A DNA stretch of 64,000 bases, taken from positions 1 to 64,000 of the forward strand of contig JAFXPY010000034.1 of the NCBI GenBank assembly GCA_017527495.1. Direction: 5' to 3'. The notes beneath the pieces are model-generated. The model was not told the DNA's origin. It made no database searches and was given only the letters and a program-made list of their open reading frames with translations. This document shows, piece after piece, positions 8,231-14,602 of the stretch (position 1 is the stretch's first letter; each line of letters starts with the position of its first letter). Source of the stretch: Paludibacteraceae bacterium (lineage in GTDB: Bacteria > Bacteroidota > Bacteroidia > Bacteroidales > Paludibacteraceae). A program made the translations under genes and the position numbers.

Positions 8231-8767
8231 TTAGAGTTGCACTCTTTTTGATGATTCAAGTATTTTATTCAGACCTTCTAAGATTGTTTGAAGATTATTA
8301 TTAACATAAGGATTCATTAAATGCGCCGTATATGCATTTGCAGACCCTAGATCTTCCGCAGAGATTGGATCGGCATGACAAACAAATTTATCCGCAATAA
8401 ATTTCAACATTTTACGAATGGACAAATCTGACCATTCATATACTTGTTGATCAAGAAACGCGTTAATTTTATCTGCTGTATCATCATCTCTTTTTGCCCG
8501 ATAGTAATGTTGTATGGTATATTGTGTATTCCCATTTTCTAAAAATAAAGCTCGGAACAATACTAAGAAAGCATCAAAAGCCATTAAAAATTCTTCTTTG
8601 TTCGAGGAGTCTGTGACATCAATATCCTTCAGCCTGTTATAGCGATAATTTAGATGATTGATGTTCATTGCCACCTGTTCTGCAAGCAAAGGAAATCTAA
8701 AGAACTCCTCATACTTAACTTTTTGCTCGTCATTTCTAATCTCTGGACTGGTTGTCGCGTTCTCCAT
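8231..8767 (-). CDS. HEPN/AbiU2-like protein, first gene of pair
   Basis: 178 residues, almost all helical by composition. MLKFIADKFVCHADPISAED (120-139) resembles the (R/D)xxxxH region of AbiU2-type HEPN proteins, with Asp126/Lys127 and His131, but the usual Arg before the motif is not evident. It precedes the nuclease-like gene by 18 bp in the same direction, so they are likely one transcript. A 14-bp perfect palindrome lies upstream at 8804-8817. It could be an RNA-targeting partner or an antitoxin-like regulator; I do not recognise a closer homologue. Confidence 0.5.
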   Translation of the reverse strand: MENATTSPEIRNDEQKVKYEEFFRFPLLAEQVAMNINHLNYRYNRLKDIDVTDSSNKEEFLMAFDAFLVLFRALFLENGNTQYTIQHYYRAKRDDDTADKINAFLDQQVYEWSDLSIRKMLKFIADKFVCHADPISAEDLGSANAYTAHLMNPYVNNNLQTILEGLNKILESSKRVQL

Positions 8768-8803
8768 AATTGAACAAGATGATTTAAATTACACTTATCT
8801 ATG

Positions 8804-8817
8804 TTTGAATATTCAAA
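8804..8817. promoter_or_regulatory. 14-bp palindrome upstream of two-gene module
   Basis: TTTGAATATTCAAA is a perfect palindrome 37 bp before the HEPN-like start codon, suited to a dimeric repressor. No regulator gene is inside the module. Confidence 0.4.
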
Positions 8818-8926
8818 TACGCTACAAAGAAACAAAAAATAATTCAATTAACCAAAGATTTTGCAATTATTTTCTTCATCGTTATATAAAGTCAGTGTGT
8901 TTTTTGAATATCAGATAAAAATCGGT

Positions 8927-8998
8927 AGCACTCAAACGTGGAGTGCTGTCTTTCACCTTTTAAAGTGTAGATATTGGACCTGCCAATACGGACACTAT
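8927..8998 (+). repeat. 72-bp element, right copy: hairpin plus palindrome
   Basis: Same layout as 7179-7250: hairpin AGCACTC (8927-8933) / GAGTGCT (8941-8947), loop of 7, GTCTTTCACC, then AGTGT (8964-8968), TATTGG (8972-8977), CCAATA (8983-8988), ACACT (8992-8996). It ends one base before the stop of the PIN-like gene. No plus-strand gene ends here, so this copy has no obvious terminator role. Confidence 0.85.
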
Positions 8999-9517
8999 TT
9001 ATAACATTGCGTTAGGTTGATATGTTTGTATGTCAAAATCAGGTAGTTTACTGCCTCGGCTTTTTACGGCGCTGATAAAATTATTAATCTCTTCAATGTT
9101 CATTTTCTGACGTCTCCATGCATAATACAAAAAATCACAAGTCGTCAGATAAGTTATATTATTTTGTGCACAATAATCTTTAATATCCCTTAGATTACTA
9201 CTGCCAACTACGTTGTTTGTATATTTACAATATGCCATACAAGCACTCTCGCCTTTGCCGAAACGTTTGACAAGTTGGGCATATTCTTTCGCCATCTCTT
9301 TTTGAGGTGCAAAATCTACATATGTTATGTTTTTAAGTAATAGTTTTTGGTTGTCCAATGCAGAACGAATATCATACAATATTTCATTCCTAACATGTGA
9401 CAGGACAATGTGTTCGTATTCACTTAATATGTTGGGAAGAAAAGTTAGTAATCCTCCTTTGTAGAAATGAATAATAACATCCGCGTCTAACACAATCTTA
9501 ACTTTCTCCATATCCAA
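8999..9517 (-). CDS. PIN-like domain protein, third gene of XRE-ImmA operon
   Basis: 172 residues. Seen: LDADVIIHF near the start (Asp11, Asp13), Glu45 in VRNEIL, GKGESACMAYC with Glu90, and NLRDIKDYC with Asp111. This spacing of acidic residues is that of PIN-fold metal-dependent ribonucleases. It overlaps the ImmA/IrrE-like gene upstream by 20 bp, so translation is coupled. As the most likely toxic component, it would be kept in check by the XRE regulator and peptidase; that role is inferred. Confidence 0.65.
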   Translation of the reverse strand: MDMEKVKIVLDADVIIHFYKGGLLTFLPNILSEYEHIVLSHVRNEILYDIRSALDNQKLLLKNITYVDFAPQKEMAKEYAQLVKRFGKGESACMAYCKYTNNVVGSSNLRDIKDYCAQNNITYLTTCDFLYYAWRRQKMNIEEINNFISAVKSRGSKLPDFDIQTYQPNAML

Positions 9518-10220
9518 TTAATTGCATTAGTTCATGATAATGTCCCTCAGAGATTTTTTCGTGCTCAAATAGTAATCTTGCCTTTTCTCCAAAGTCTCCG
9601 ATGATTAGGTTCTCATTTCCTGGCTCATAAAGAGATAGATCGTATCCGTATGCTTTTGCTGACCACTTTACAGGTAGACCGCAGAGCGATTCATATTGCT
9701 CTTGAGAAATGTATTTCAACTTTAGTAAGCGATTCAATAACGCTTTTCTGGATACAGAAAAGAACTGCTCTATTTTGAGAATAGTGGCAATGGATACATT
9801 CTTTTGTTGCAATTCTGGCTCTGGAATCATTTGTTTTACTGCATTACTCGGTAACAGTAGAGCACTTGCAAATGCGTCAGCATTTTGTTCTGGAATCGGG
9901 CGGCTCATGCCCTCATTCTCTTCGTCAATATGTGGAATAGGGTGCTCTTCGTAAAATAAATGATATAACTCATGAGCGATAGTGAAATGCTGATGACCTC
10001 TTGTTCTACTACTATTAATCAGCATGAAGCATTTGCCATCCTTTGATTTTAAGGATAGCCCGTGAAGATCTTCGCTTAATGGACGATATACCGTTAAGAT
10101 ATTCAACTTGCGCAAAATGGTTTTTGCGTGAAATGGTTGGGAATTTCCAATTCCGTATTCAGTGCGAAAACTCAACGCCAAATCATCGGCTTCTTTCAAT
10201 GATAATTTTTTCATAGGCAT
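9498..10220 (-). CDS. ImmA/IrrE-family metallopeptidase
   Basis: 240 residues. The zinc motif is HELYH (83-87), with a third ligand candidate in EQNADAFASALLLP (Glu111), as in ImmA/IrrE proteins that cleave a partner repressor. A winged-helix-like stretch follows (about 135-170). It overlaps the XRE gene by 10 bp upstream and the PIN-like gene by 20 bp downstream. Family knowledge suggests that it cleaves the XRE repressor under stress and so derepresses the operon. An internal ATG at residue 3 is an alternative start. Confidence 0.85.
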   Translation of the reverse strand: MPMKKLSLKEADDLALSFRTEYGIGNSQPFHAKTILRKLNILTVYRPLSEDLHGLSLKSKDGKCFMLINSSRTRGHQHFTIAHELYHLFYEEHPIPHIDEENEGMSRPIPEQNADAFASALLLPSNAVKQMIPEPELQQKNVSIATILKIEQFFSVSRKALLNRLLKLKYISQEQYESLCGLPVKWSAKAYGYDLSLYEPGNENLIIGDFGEKARLLFEHEKISEGHYHELMQLIGYGES

Positions 10221-10540
10221 GAACTCATCTTCATGTAATTCATAACAATGCTTTTAAAATAAGCAATTTCACGACAGTCATCTGCTGTTAAATTTTCCAT
10301 TCGGAATGCGCTTTCCAGCACATCAGGACGTTTTGTCTCGTCCTCTTCATAGAGAGCAGCTAAATCTACACCCAAGAAGTCGGCAGCTTTTTCTAAAAGT
10401 GCCAACGGCATCTCCCGCAACCCTGCTTCATAATTTGCATATGCAGAACGATTGATTGATAAGCAGTCGGCCACATGCTGAGCTGTGAAATGATTTGCTT
10501 CGCGCAAGTATTTTAAATTGCGCCCAATTATTGCTTTCAT
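10211..10540 (-). CDS. XRE-family transcriptional regulator
   Basis: 109 residues from the ATG at 10540 (MKAIIGRNLKYLREANHFT). An earlier in-frame ATG at 10558 exists, but starting at MKAIIG places the helix-turn-helix at the usual N-terminal position. The HTH covers about 12-60 (TAQHVADCLSINRSAYANYE). It heads the XRE / ImmA-IrrE / PIN-like operon and probably represses it. Repeats of TTTGCCACACTT flank its promoter and are the natural operator candidates. Confidence 0.88.
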   Translation of the reverse strand: MKAIIGRNLKYLREANHFTAQHVADCLSINRSAYANYEAGLREMPLALLEKAADFLGVDLAALYEEDETKRPDVLESAFRMENLTADDCREIAYFKSIVMNYMKMSSCL

Positions 10541-10577
10541 AAGCCATATTTGTGGCATAATTGTAATAAAATTTTAA

Positions 10578-10698
10578 TTTGCCACACTTATAATTTTTGT
10601 AAATTTATTGTGTTATTGGTGTTTGTGATTGATGTCCGTGTCAATTTTTTTGCAAAATTACTGCTTTTTTTTGATATGTGCAATAGTTTGCCACACTT
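10578..10698 (-). promoter_or_regulatory. Promoter and operator-like repeats of XRE operon
   Basis: On the minus strand TTG (10681-10683), 20 bp, then TAATTTTG (10653-10660) form a Bacteroidota promoter. TTTGCCACACTT occurs identically at 10578-10589 and 10687-10698, on either side, and an inverted TTTGTGGCA lies at 10549-10557. Repeats bracketing a promoter suggest autorepression by the XRE protein. Confidence 0.65.
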
Positions 10699-10798
10699 TT
10701 TTTGATTTTTTTTGCCTTTCGCACTTTTTTGATTTTTCTATATTTTCTGGTTTTTTTCTGTTTTTTAGTTGATTTTCTTCATAAGGTATTCGTTGTAC

Positions 10799-10927
10799 TC
10801 ACGTCTGGTTTAACGATTTTTTCTTTCCCCCCATTAATAAGGTGTTCGCTTCGCTCACGGCTTTGTCTTTGCTCCGCAAAATTTCTTTATAGGATGGGGT
10901 CGGCTTACCGCTTGCATCGCCGGACAT
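10799..10927 (-). CDS. Possible 42-residue small protein
   Basis: ATG at 10927 to TGA at 10799, reading MSGDASGKPTPSYKEILRSK and on to a basic KKKS end. It follows the stop of another tiny frame (10929-11012) by one base, which would allow coupled translation. Composition is protein-like and lysine-rich, but there is no family match and it could be chance. The DNA also contains an imperfect direct repeat (about 10783-10809 and 10838-10863). Confidence 0.25.
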   Translation of the reverse strand: MSGDASGKPTPSYKEILRSKDKAVSEANTLLMGGKKKSLNQT

Positions 10928-10928
10928 G

Positions 10929-11012
10929 CTATACAAAGAAAGAACCCCCAAGATGAATCTCAGAGGTTCTCAAAGTGCCGCCTACCATACTCATCCACGT
11001 TACAGTGCGCAT
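10929..11012 (-). CDS. Possible 27-residue peptide
   Basis: ATG at 11012 to TAG at 10929, reading MRTVTWMSMVGGTLRTSEIH and on to GGSFFV. The stop and the next ATG are arranged TAG-C-ATG. It is too short to support alone; kept because of its arrangement with the following frame. Confidence 0.2.
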   Translation of the reverse strand: MRTVTWMSMVGGTLRTSEIHLGGSFFV

Positions 11013-11088
11013 ATATGATGTTTTTATCGAAATTATTCTAAAATTTGTATTTTCTTGCTGATAAATTCGTATAATTCAAAAAAAACAG

Positions 11089-11096
11089 TACCTTTG
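11089..11096 (+). promoter_or_regulatory. -7 box before hairpin RNA
   Basis: TACCTTTG matches TAnnTTTG. The -33 TTG is weak (TTC at the expected place). Transcription would begin near 11103 and run straight into the long hairpin. Confidence 0.5.
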
Positions 11097-11102
11097 CACT
11101 AA

Positions 11103-11205
11103 CTCATCAGAGGGTACTGTAAAAAGAGGAACAGTGCCGGATAAGATGGCTTTCTTCTGTTAGAGGACTGCACACATCGAATTCGGCACTGTTCCTCTTT
11201 AGTGT
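11103..11205 (+). ncRNA. Candidate small RNA or leader with 17-bp hairpin
   Basis: A perfect 17-bp inverted repeat (arms 11123-11139 and 11184-11200, core GAGGAACAGTGCCG) encloses a 44-nt loop and lies 20 nt after the predicted start of transcription. There is no long T run after it, so it may be a leader for the short hydrophobic ORF at 11224 rather than a terminated RNA. No known RNA family recognised. Confidence 0.45.
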
Positions 11206-11223
11206 TTAACAATCAAATTTATC

Positions 11224-11355
11224 ATGTATGAAGGAATGGTTTTTCTTATTGGGTGCTATTGTTTTATAAATCTGTTGTTTAGTCATATCTTTTACTTTCT
11301 TTTATTACTTCGGATACTATCCGACAAAATGTTTGTTTCGGTTTATGTCCGATGA
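11224..11355 (+). CDS. Possible 43-residue hydrophobic peptide
   Basis: ATG at 11224 to TGA at 11353-11355. The peptide begins MYEGMVFLIGCYCFINLL and is hydrophobic through about residue 30, followed by a basic tail. It lies 23 nt after the hairpin at 11123-11200. Short membrane peptides of this kind occur in type I toxin systems, but no antisense RNA is evident and the frame may be random AT-rich sequence. Confidence 0.25.
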   Translation: MYEGMVFLIGCYCFINLLFSHIFYFLLLLRILSDKMFVSVYVR

Positions 11356-11362
11356 GGCAATT

Positions 11363-11433
11363 ACCGCAAAGCGGTTGTGAGAGATGGAATGTGTATATAA
11401 ATTTTCTATTAATATGAAACCGCTAAGCGGTTT
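11363..11433. repeat. Palindrome pair of the CATATTAATAG family
   Basis: ACCGC-AAA-GCGGT (11363-11375), then TTCTATTAATATG (11404-11416) followed directly by AAACCGC-TAA-GCGGTTT (11417-11433). The second unit is in reverse orientation relative to those at 42.7 kb, and its T run may also end transcripts. The rest of 11434-11700 shows no gene. Confidence 0.7.
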
Positions 11434-11704
11434 TTTCTCATTGAAACTAAAATAAACAAAGGGATTTGAATCTGACATAAACAAGTTCCTATAATTTGAC
11501 ACATTAACTACTTGCGAAATTTGAATAATTTATTACTCTAAGCAATATGTGAAACTTTAGTAAATAACAAATACTACAACATATTATACATATTTGACAC
11601 TACTTTTTCTGAATCTGTTTAACACATACTTTTAAGAGTGCCCTGATTTTTGTCTAAAAATAAGCTATTTTTTACAACTCGTTTCATATTTCAAAAAAAA
11701 AGTG

Positions 11705-11712
11705 TAACTTTG
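11705..11712 (+). promoter_or_regulatory. -7 box of EF-hand protein gene
   Basis: TAACTTTG matches the Bacteroidota -7 consensus, 80 bp before the chosen ATG. No TTG at the expected -33 position. Confidence 0.55.
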
Positions 11713-11792
11713 CAAATGTTAATTTTTTAACAAAAAATGTGTTCAAATTTGAAGTGGAAATTGTTTTATTTCCTCAAAAACATACATTAATT

Positions 11793-14021
11793 ATGATGAA
11801 AAAAGGTTATAAATGGACTTTCCAAAACATTGGAGGTTCAACACGTGTTAAAATTCAGTCTGGTGAAGACATTGCCCATCTTGGCGAACTTGACCCTAAG
11901 ATGTGGACTGTGCTCTCATGTCCGACAACAGGTCTTGAAATTGACGAAAAGAGTTTGAATTATGTCGATTTGAATTCAGATGGTAAGATTCACCTCGATG
12001 AAGTCGTTGCAACAGCCGAGTGGCTTACCGGAATTTTGAAAGACAAAGACTCAATTTTGAAGGGTGATAGCGTGCTGAAATTAAGCAATATCAATCAAGA
12101 CGATGAAAATGGCAAAAAACTCTATCTTTCGGCAAAGCAAATACTTTCTAATCTGGGTAAGGCTGATGCTCAAGAAATATCAGTTGCCGACACATCTGAT
12201 AGTATAAAGATTTTTGAGCAGACCTTGTTCAATGGTGATGGCGTAATCATTCCTGAATCAACCGATGATGCTACTTTGAAAGCCATTATCGAGGCGATAA
12301 TAGCTCATGTCGGTAGTACTCAAGACCGCAGCGGAAAAGCCGGTGTTACAGCAGAGCAGATCGAAACTTTTTTTGCAGCACTCGTTGATTATGCAGCATG
12401 GGTGGCTGCAAAACCTGAATTACCTTACGGCAACAATACCGATGCTGTTATAGGTGCGTGGCGTGCTCTTGATGCCAAGATTCAAGATTTCTTCATGCGT
12501 AATAAATTGGCACAATTCAGTGAGGAAAGTGCCAAAGCACTTGATGTACAAGTGGGTCAAATTGAGGCAATTAGCGCGAACAACTTGGTTGAAAAAGTTG
12601 GTGAAATAGCAAATTATCCAATTGCAAGAATAGAATCGAAAGACACACTCGACCTCACTGCTCCAATCAACCCCGCGTGGGCTGCGCAGTTTGATGTGAT
12701 TCGCCAAAATGCTATCGACCCTAAAGCAAAAAGTCTCACTCTCGAAGCTTGGAATGAGATAGGTGCAAAATTTGCTCCTTACACTGATTGGCTTGCTGCA
12801 AAGAAAGGTGCTGCTGTTGAAGCATTGACTGAAGACCAGCGCAAACAATTCTGTTCAGAAGAAAATAAGCAAGCACTGTTAGACCTTATTGCAAAAGATA
12901 AAGCTCTTGAGGCAGAAGCCAACTCAATAGCTGATGTGGATAAATTGCTTCATCTCTATCGTGATTTTGCTCGTTTGCTCAATAACTTCATCACTTTCCA
13001 AGATTTCTATACACCTGATGCAAAGCAAAAAGCTATTTTCCAAGCAGGACGGTTAGTTATCGACCAGAGAATATGCGACCTTTGTATGTTGGTAACCAAT
13101 GCTGCCAACCATGCGGCAATGGCTCCGCAGAGCGGTATGTACCTCTTGTATTGTGACTGCACAGCGAAGAGCAAGCCTGCAACATTGCAAATCGTTGCAG
13201 CAATGACAGCCGGCGATGTGGGCGATCTGTATGTCGGGAAAAATGCTATATTCTACGACCTTAATGGTGTTGATTATGACGCCAAAATCACCAAGATAGT
13301 AGATAATCCAATCAGTATTCGCCAAGCTTTTTGGTCGCCTTATAAGAAATTTGTGAAATGGATTGAAGACACCATCAACAAACGTGCAGCCGAAAAAGAT
13401 GCTAAGGTGTTTGACGATGCCACAGCTAAAGTGAATACAGCTACTGCCGAAGGAATTGAGGGTGCAAAAAATGCTCAACCCCAAGCATTTGATATAGCCA
13501 AATTTGCAGGTATCTTTGCTGCAATTGGTATGGCTGTCGGGTTGATTTGTGATTTCTTGCTCGGTTTACTCGACAAGATGACGCAATCTGTTTGGACCTT
13601 CTTTGGCTCAATAGCAATTATTATGCTTTTGATTTCAGGTCCGAGCATGATAATGGCATGGCTCAAATTGCGCAAACGCAACCTCGCTCCACTACTCAAC
13701 GCCAATGGTTGGGCTGTCAATGCCGGTACAATAATCAACATCCCATTTGGTAATACACTGACAGAAATGGTCAAATTCCCAATCGTAAAAGGCGAAGATC
13801 CTTTCCGCAAGAAAATGCCACTCTGGAGAAAATGCCTGTATTGGCTCATGCTCTTGGCTTGCTTGTGTTGCGGAATATGGCTGTTTAATGGTTTGAAGTG
13901 GGCCGGTGCTCCTTCTCCATTATCAATTTTCAATGAAGAAAAAGTTGAGCAAGTTGAGTCTCCTGCACCCAATGCAGAAGCGCAGACTGCACAAGCTCAG
14001 ACCGAGCAAATTGCAGAGTAA
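11793..14021 (+). CDS. EF-hand membrane protein of unknown function
   Basis: 742 residues from ATG 11793 (MMKKGYKWTFQNIGG); a GTG at 11739 would add 18 residues of poor composition. A full EF-hand loop DLNSDGKIHLDE (about 59-70) has all ligand positions, so calcium binding is likely. The middle is long, alpha-rich and cytosolic-looking. Near the C-terminus are two or three membrane helices (GIFAAIGMAVGLICDFLLGL, an SIAIIMLLISG stretch, and CLYWLMLLACLCCGIWLF), then an acidic Gln/Ala tail. Related long proteins occur in Bacteroides, but I know no function. Single gene with its own promoter and terminator. Confidence 0.75.
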   Translation: MMKKGYKWTFQNIGGSTRVKIQSGEDIAHLGELDPKMWTVLSCPTTGLEIDEKSLNYVDLNSDGKIHLDEVVATAEWLTGILKDKDSILKGDSVLKLSNINQDDENGKKLYLSAKQILSNLGKADAQEISVADTSDSIKIFEQTLFNGDGVIIPESTDDATLKAIIEAIIAHVGSTQDRSGKAGVTAEQIETFFAALVDYAAWVAAKPELPYGNNTDAVIGAWRALDAKIQDFFMRNKLAQFSEESAKALDVQVGQIEAISANNLVEKVGEIANYPIARIESKDTLDLTAPINPAWAAQFDVIRQNAIDPKAKSLTLEAWNEIGAKFAPYTDWLAAKKGAAVEALTEDQRKQFCSEENKQALLDLIAKDKALEAEANSIADVDKLLHLYRDFARLLNNFITFQDFYTPDAKQKAIFQAGRLVIDQRICDLCMLVTNAANHAAMAPQSGMYLLYCDCTAKSKPATLQIVAAMTAGDVGDLYVGKNAIFYDLNGVDYDAKITKIVDNPISIRQAFWSPYKKFVKWIEDTINKRAAEKDAKVFDDATAKVNTATAEGIEGAKNAQPQAFDIAKFAGIFAAIGMAVGLICDFLLGLLDKMTQSVWTFFGSIAIIMLLISGPSMIMAWLKLRKRNLAPLLNANGWAVNAGTIINIPFGNTLTEMVKFPIVKGEDPFRKKMPLWRKCLYWLMLLACLCCGIWLFNGLKWAGAPSPLSIFNEEKVEQVESPAPNAEAQTAQAQTEQIAE

Positions 14022-14073
14022 AATCAAAAAAAACATTAAGTCGCTTTATTCTGAAAAACCGACCTATTGTAAA

Positions 14074-14106
14074 AAAAAAGAGTAGCATGTTTTGTTACTC
14101 TTTTTT
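14074..14106. terminator. Terminator after EF-hand gene
   Basis: AAAAAAGAGTA (14074-14084) pairs with TACTCTTTTTT (14096-14106) over an 11-nt loop. The A and T runs make it usable in both directions. Confidence 0.8.
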
Positions 14107-14338
14107 GTTTTCCTATAATATCTCAGGCGTCAAAAAGTACTGTTCATTTGACAATTTTTGCTATTTATCTTTGAAAAATAACATATTTTAATACTTGAAA
14201 AATAAAAATCTATGTTTTGTCTATATAGACATTTTGACAAAAAATGTAATTTTGCATTGTCTTTTCAGGTTGTGTTAAAAACTTAATCTGAATTTTCAAA
14301 AAAACACACTGACCACTAATTGAAAATAGTTGTTCATC

Positions 14339-14420
14339 AAAAAATGGGTTACCTCCCTTAATCATTTCCCATTTTTTACTCTCCCGTGTTTGTTGTTGTG
14401 TCGCGGGAGAGGTTTTTTTT
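14339..14420 (+). terminator. Two consecutive hairpins, the second terminator-like
   Basis: AAAAAATGGG (14339-14348) pairs with CCCATTTTTT (14368-14377). Immediately after, CTCTCCCG (14379-14386) pairs with CGGGAGAG (14404-14411), followed by eight T residues. A TAATTTTG box lies upstream at 14247-14254, so a short transcript (leader or small RNA) could be made and stopped here. No gene in 14107-14602. Confidence 0.55.
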
Positions 14421-14424
14421 GAGA

Positions 14425-14532
14425 GAATCAACCAATTTGGTTGATTCATTTTTTTCTTTTTTGCCATATTGGTTGATTCATTTTTTTCTTTTTTGCCAAT
14501 ATTGGTTGATTCATTTTTTTTCTCTTTGCAAA
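14425..14532 (+). repeat. Tandem 32-33 bp repeats before uvrA
   Basis: Three units beginning TTGGTTGATTCATTTTTTT start at 14437, 14469 and 14502, separated by CTTTTTTGCCA. The first also pairs with GAATCAACC (14425-14433) to make a 9-bp hairpin. The array ends about 16 bp before the uvrA -33 element. Confidence 0.8.
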
Positions 14533-14547
14533 AAATGCCTTAATAAC

Positions 14548-14578
14548 TTGCTTAAATCATTAAAAAAATGTAATTTTG
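14548..14578 (+). promoter_or_regulatory. uvrA promoter
   Basis: TTG (14548-14550), exactly 20 bp, TAATTTTG (14571-14578). AAAGGAGAC just before the ATG is an unusually strong ribosome binding site for this group. Confidence 0.8.
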
Positions 14579-14602
14579 CAAACTATTTTATAAAGGAGAC
14601 TA

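Noticed and set aside
7179..8998. Integron attC sites
   Set aside because: The repeats lack the GTTRRRY and RYYYAAC core sites, and no integron integrase is in the window.
10702..10956. Plus-strand ORF of 84 residues rich in Phe and Leu
   Set aside because: It translates T-rich low-complexity sequence and has no ribosome site; the minus-strand frames there are more protein-like.
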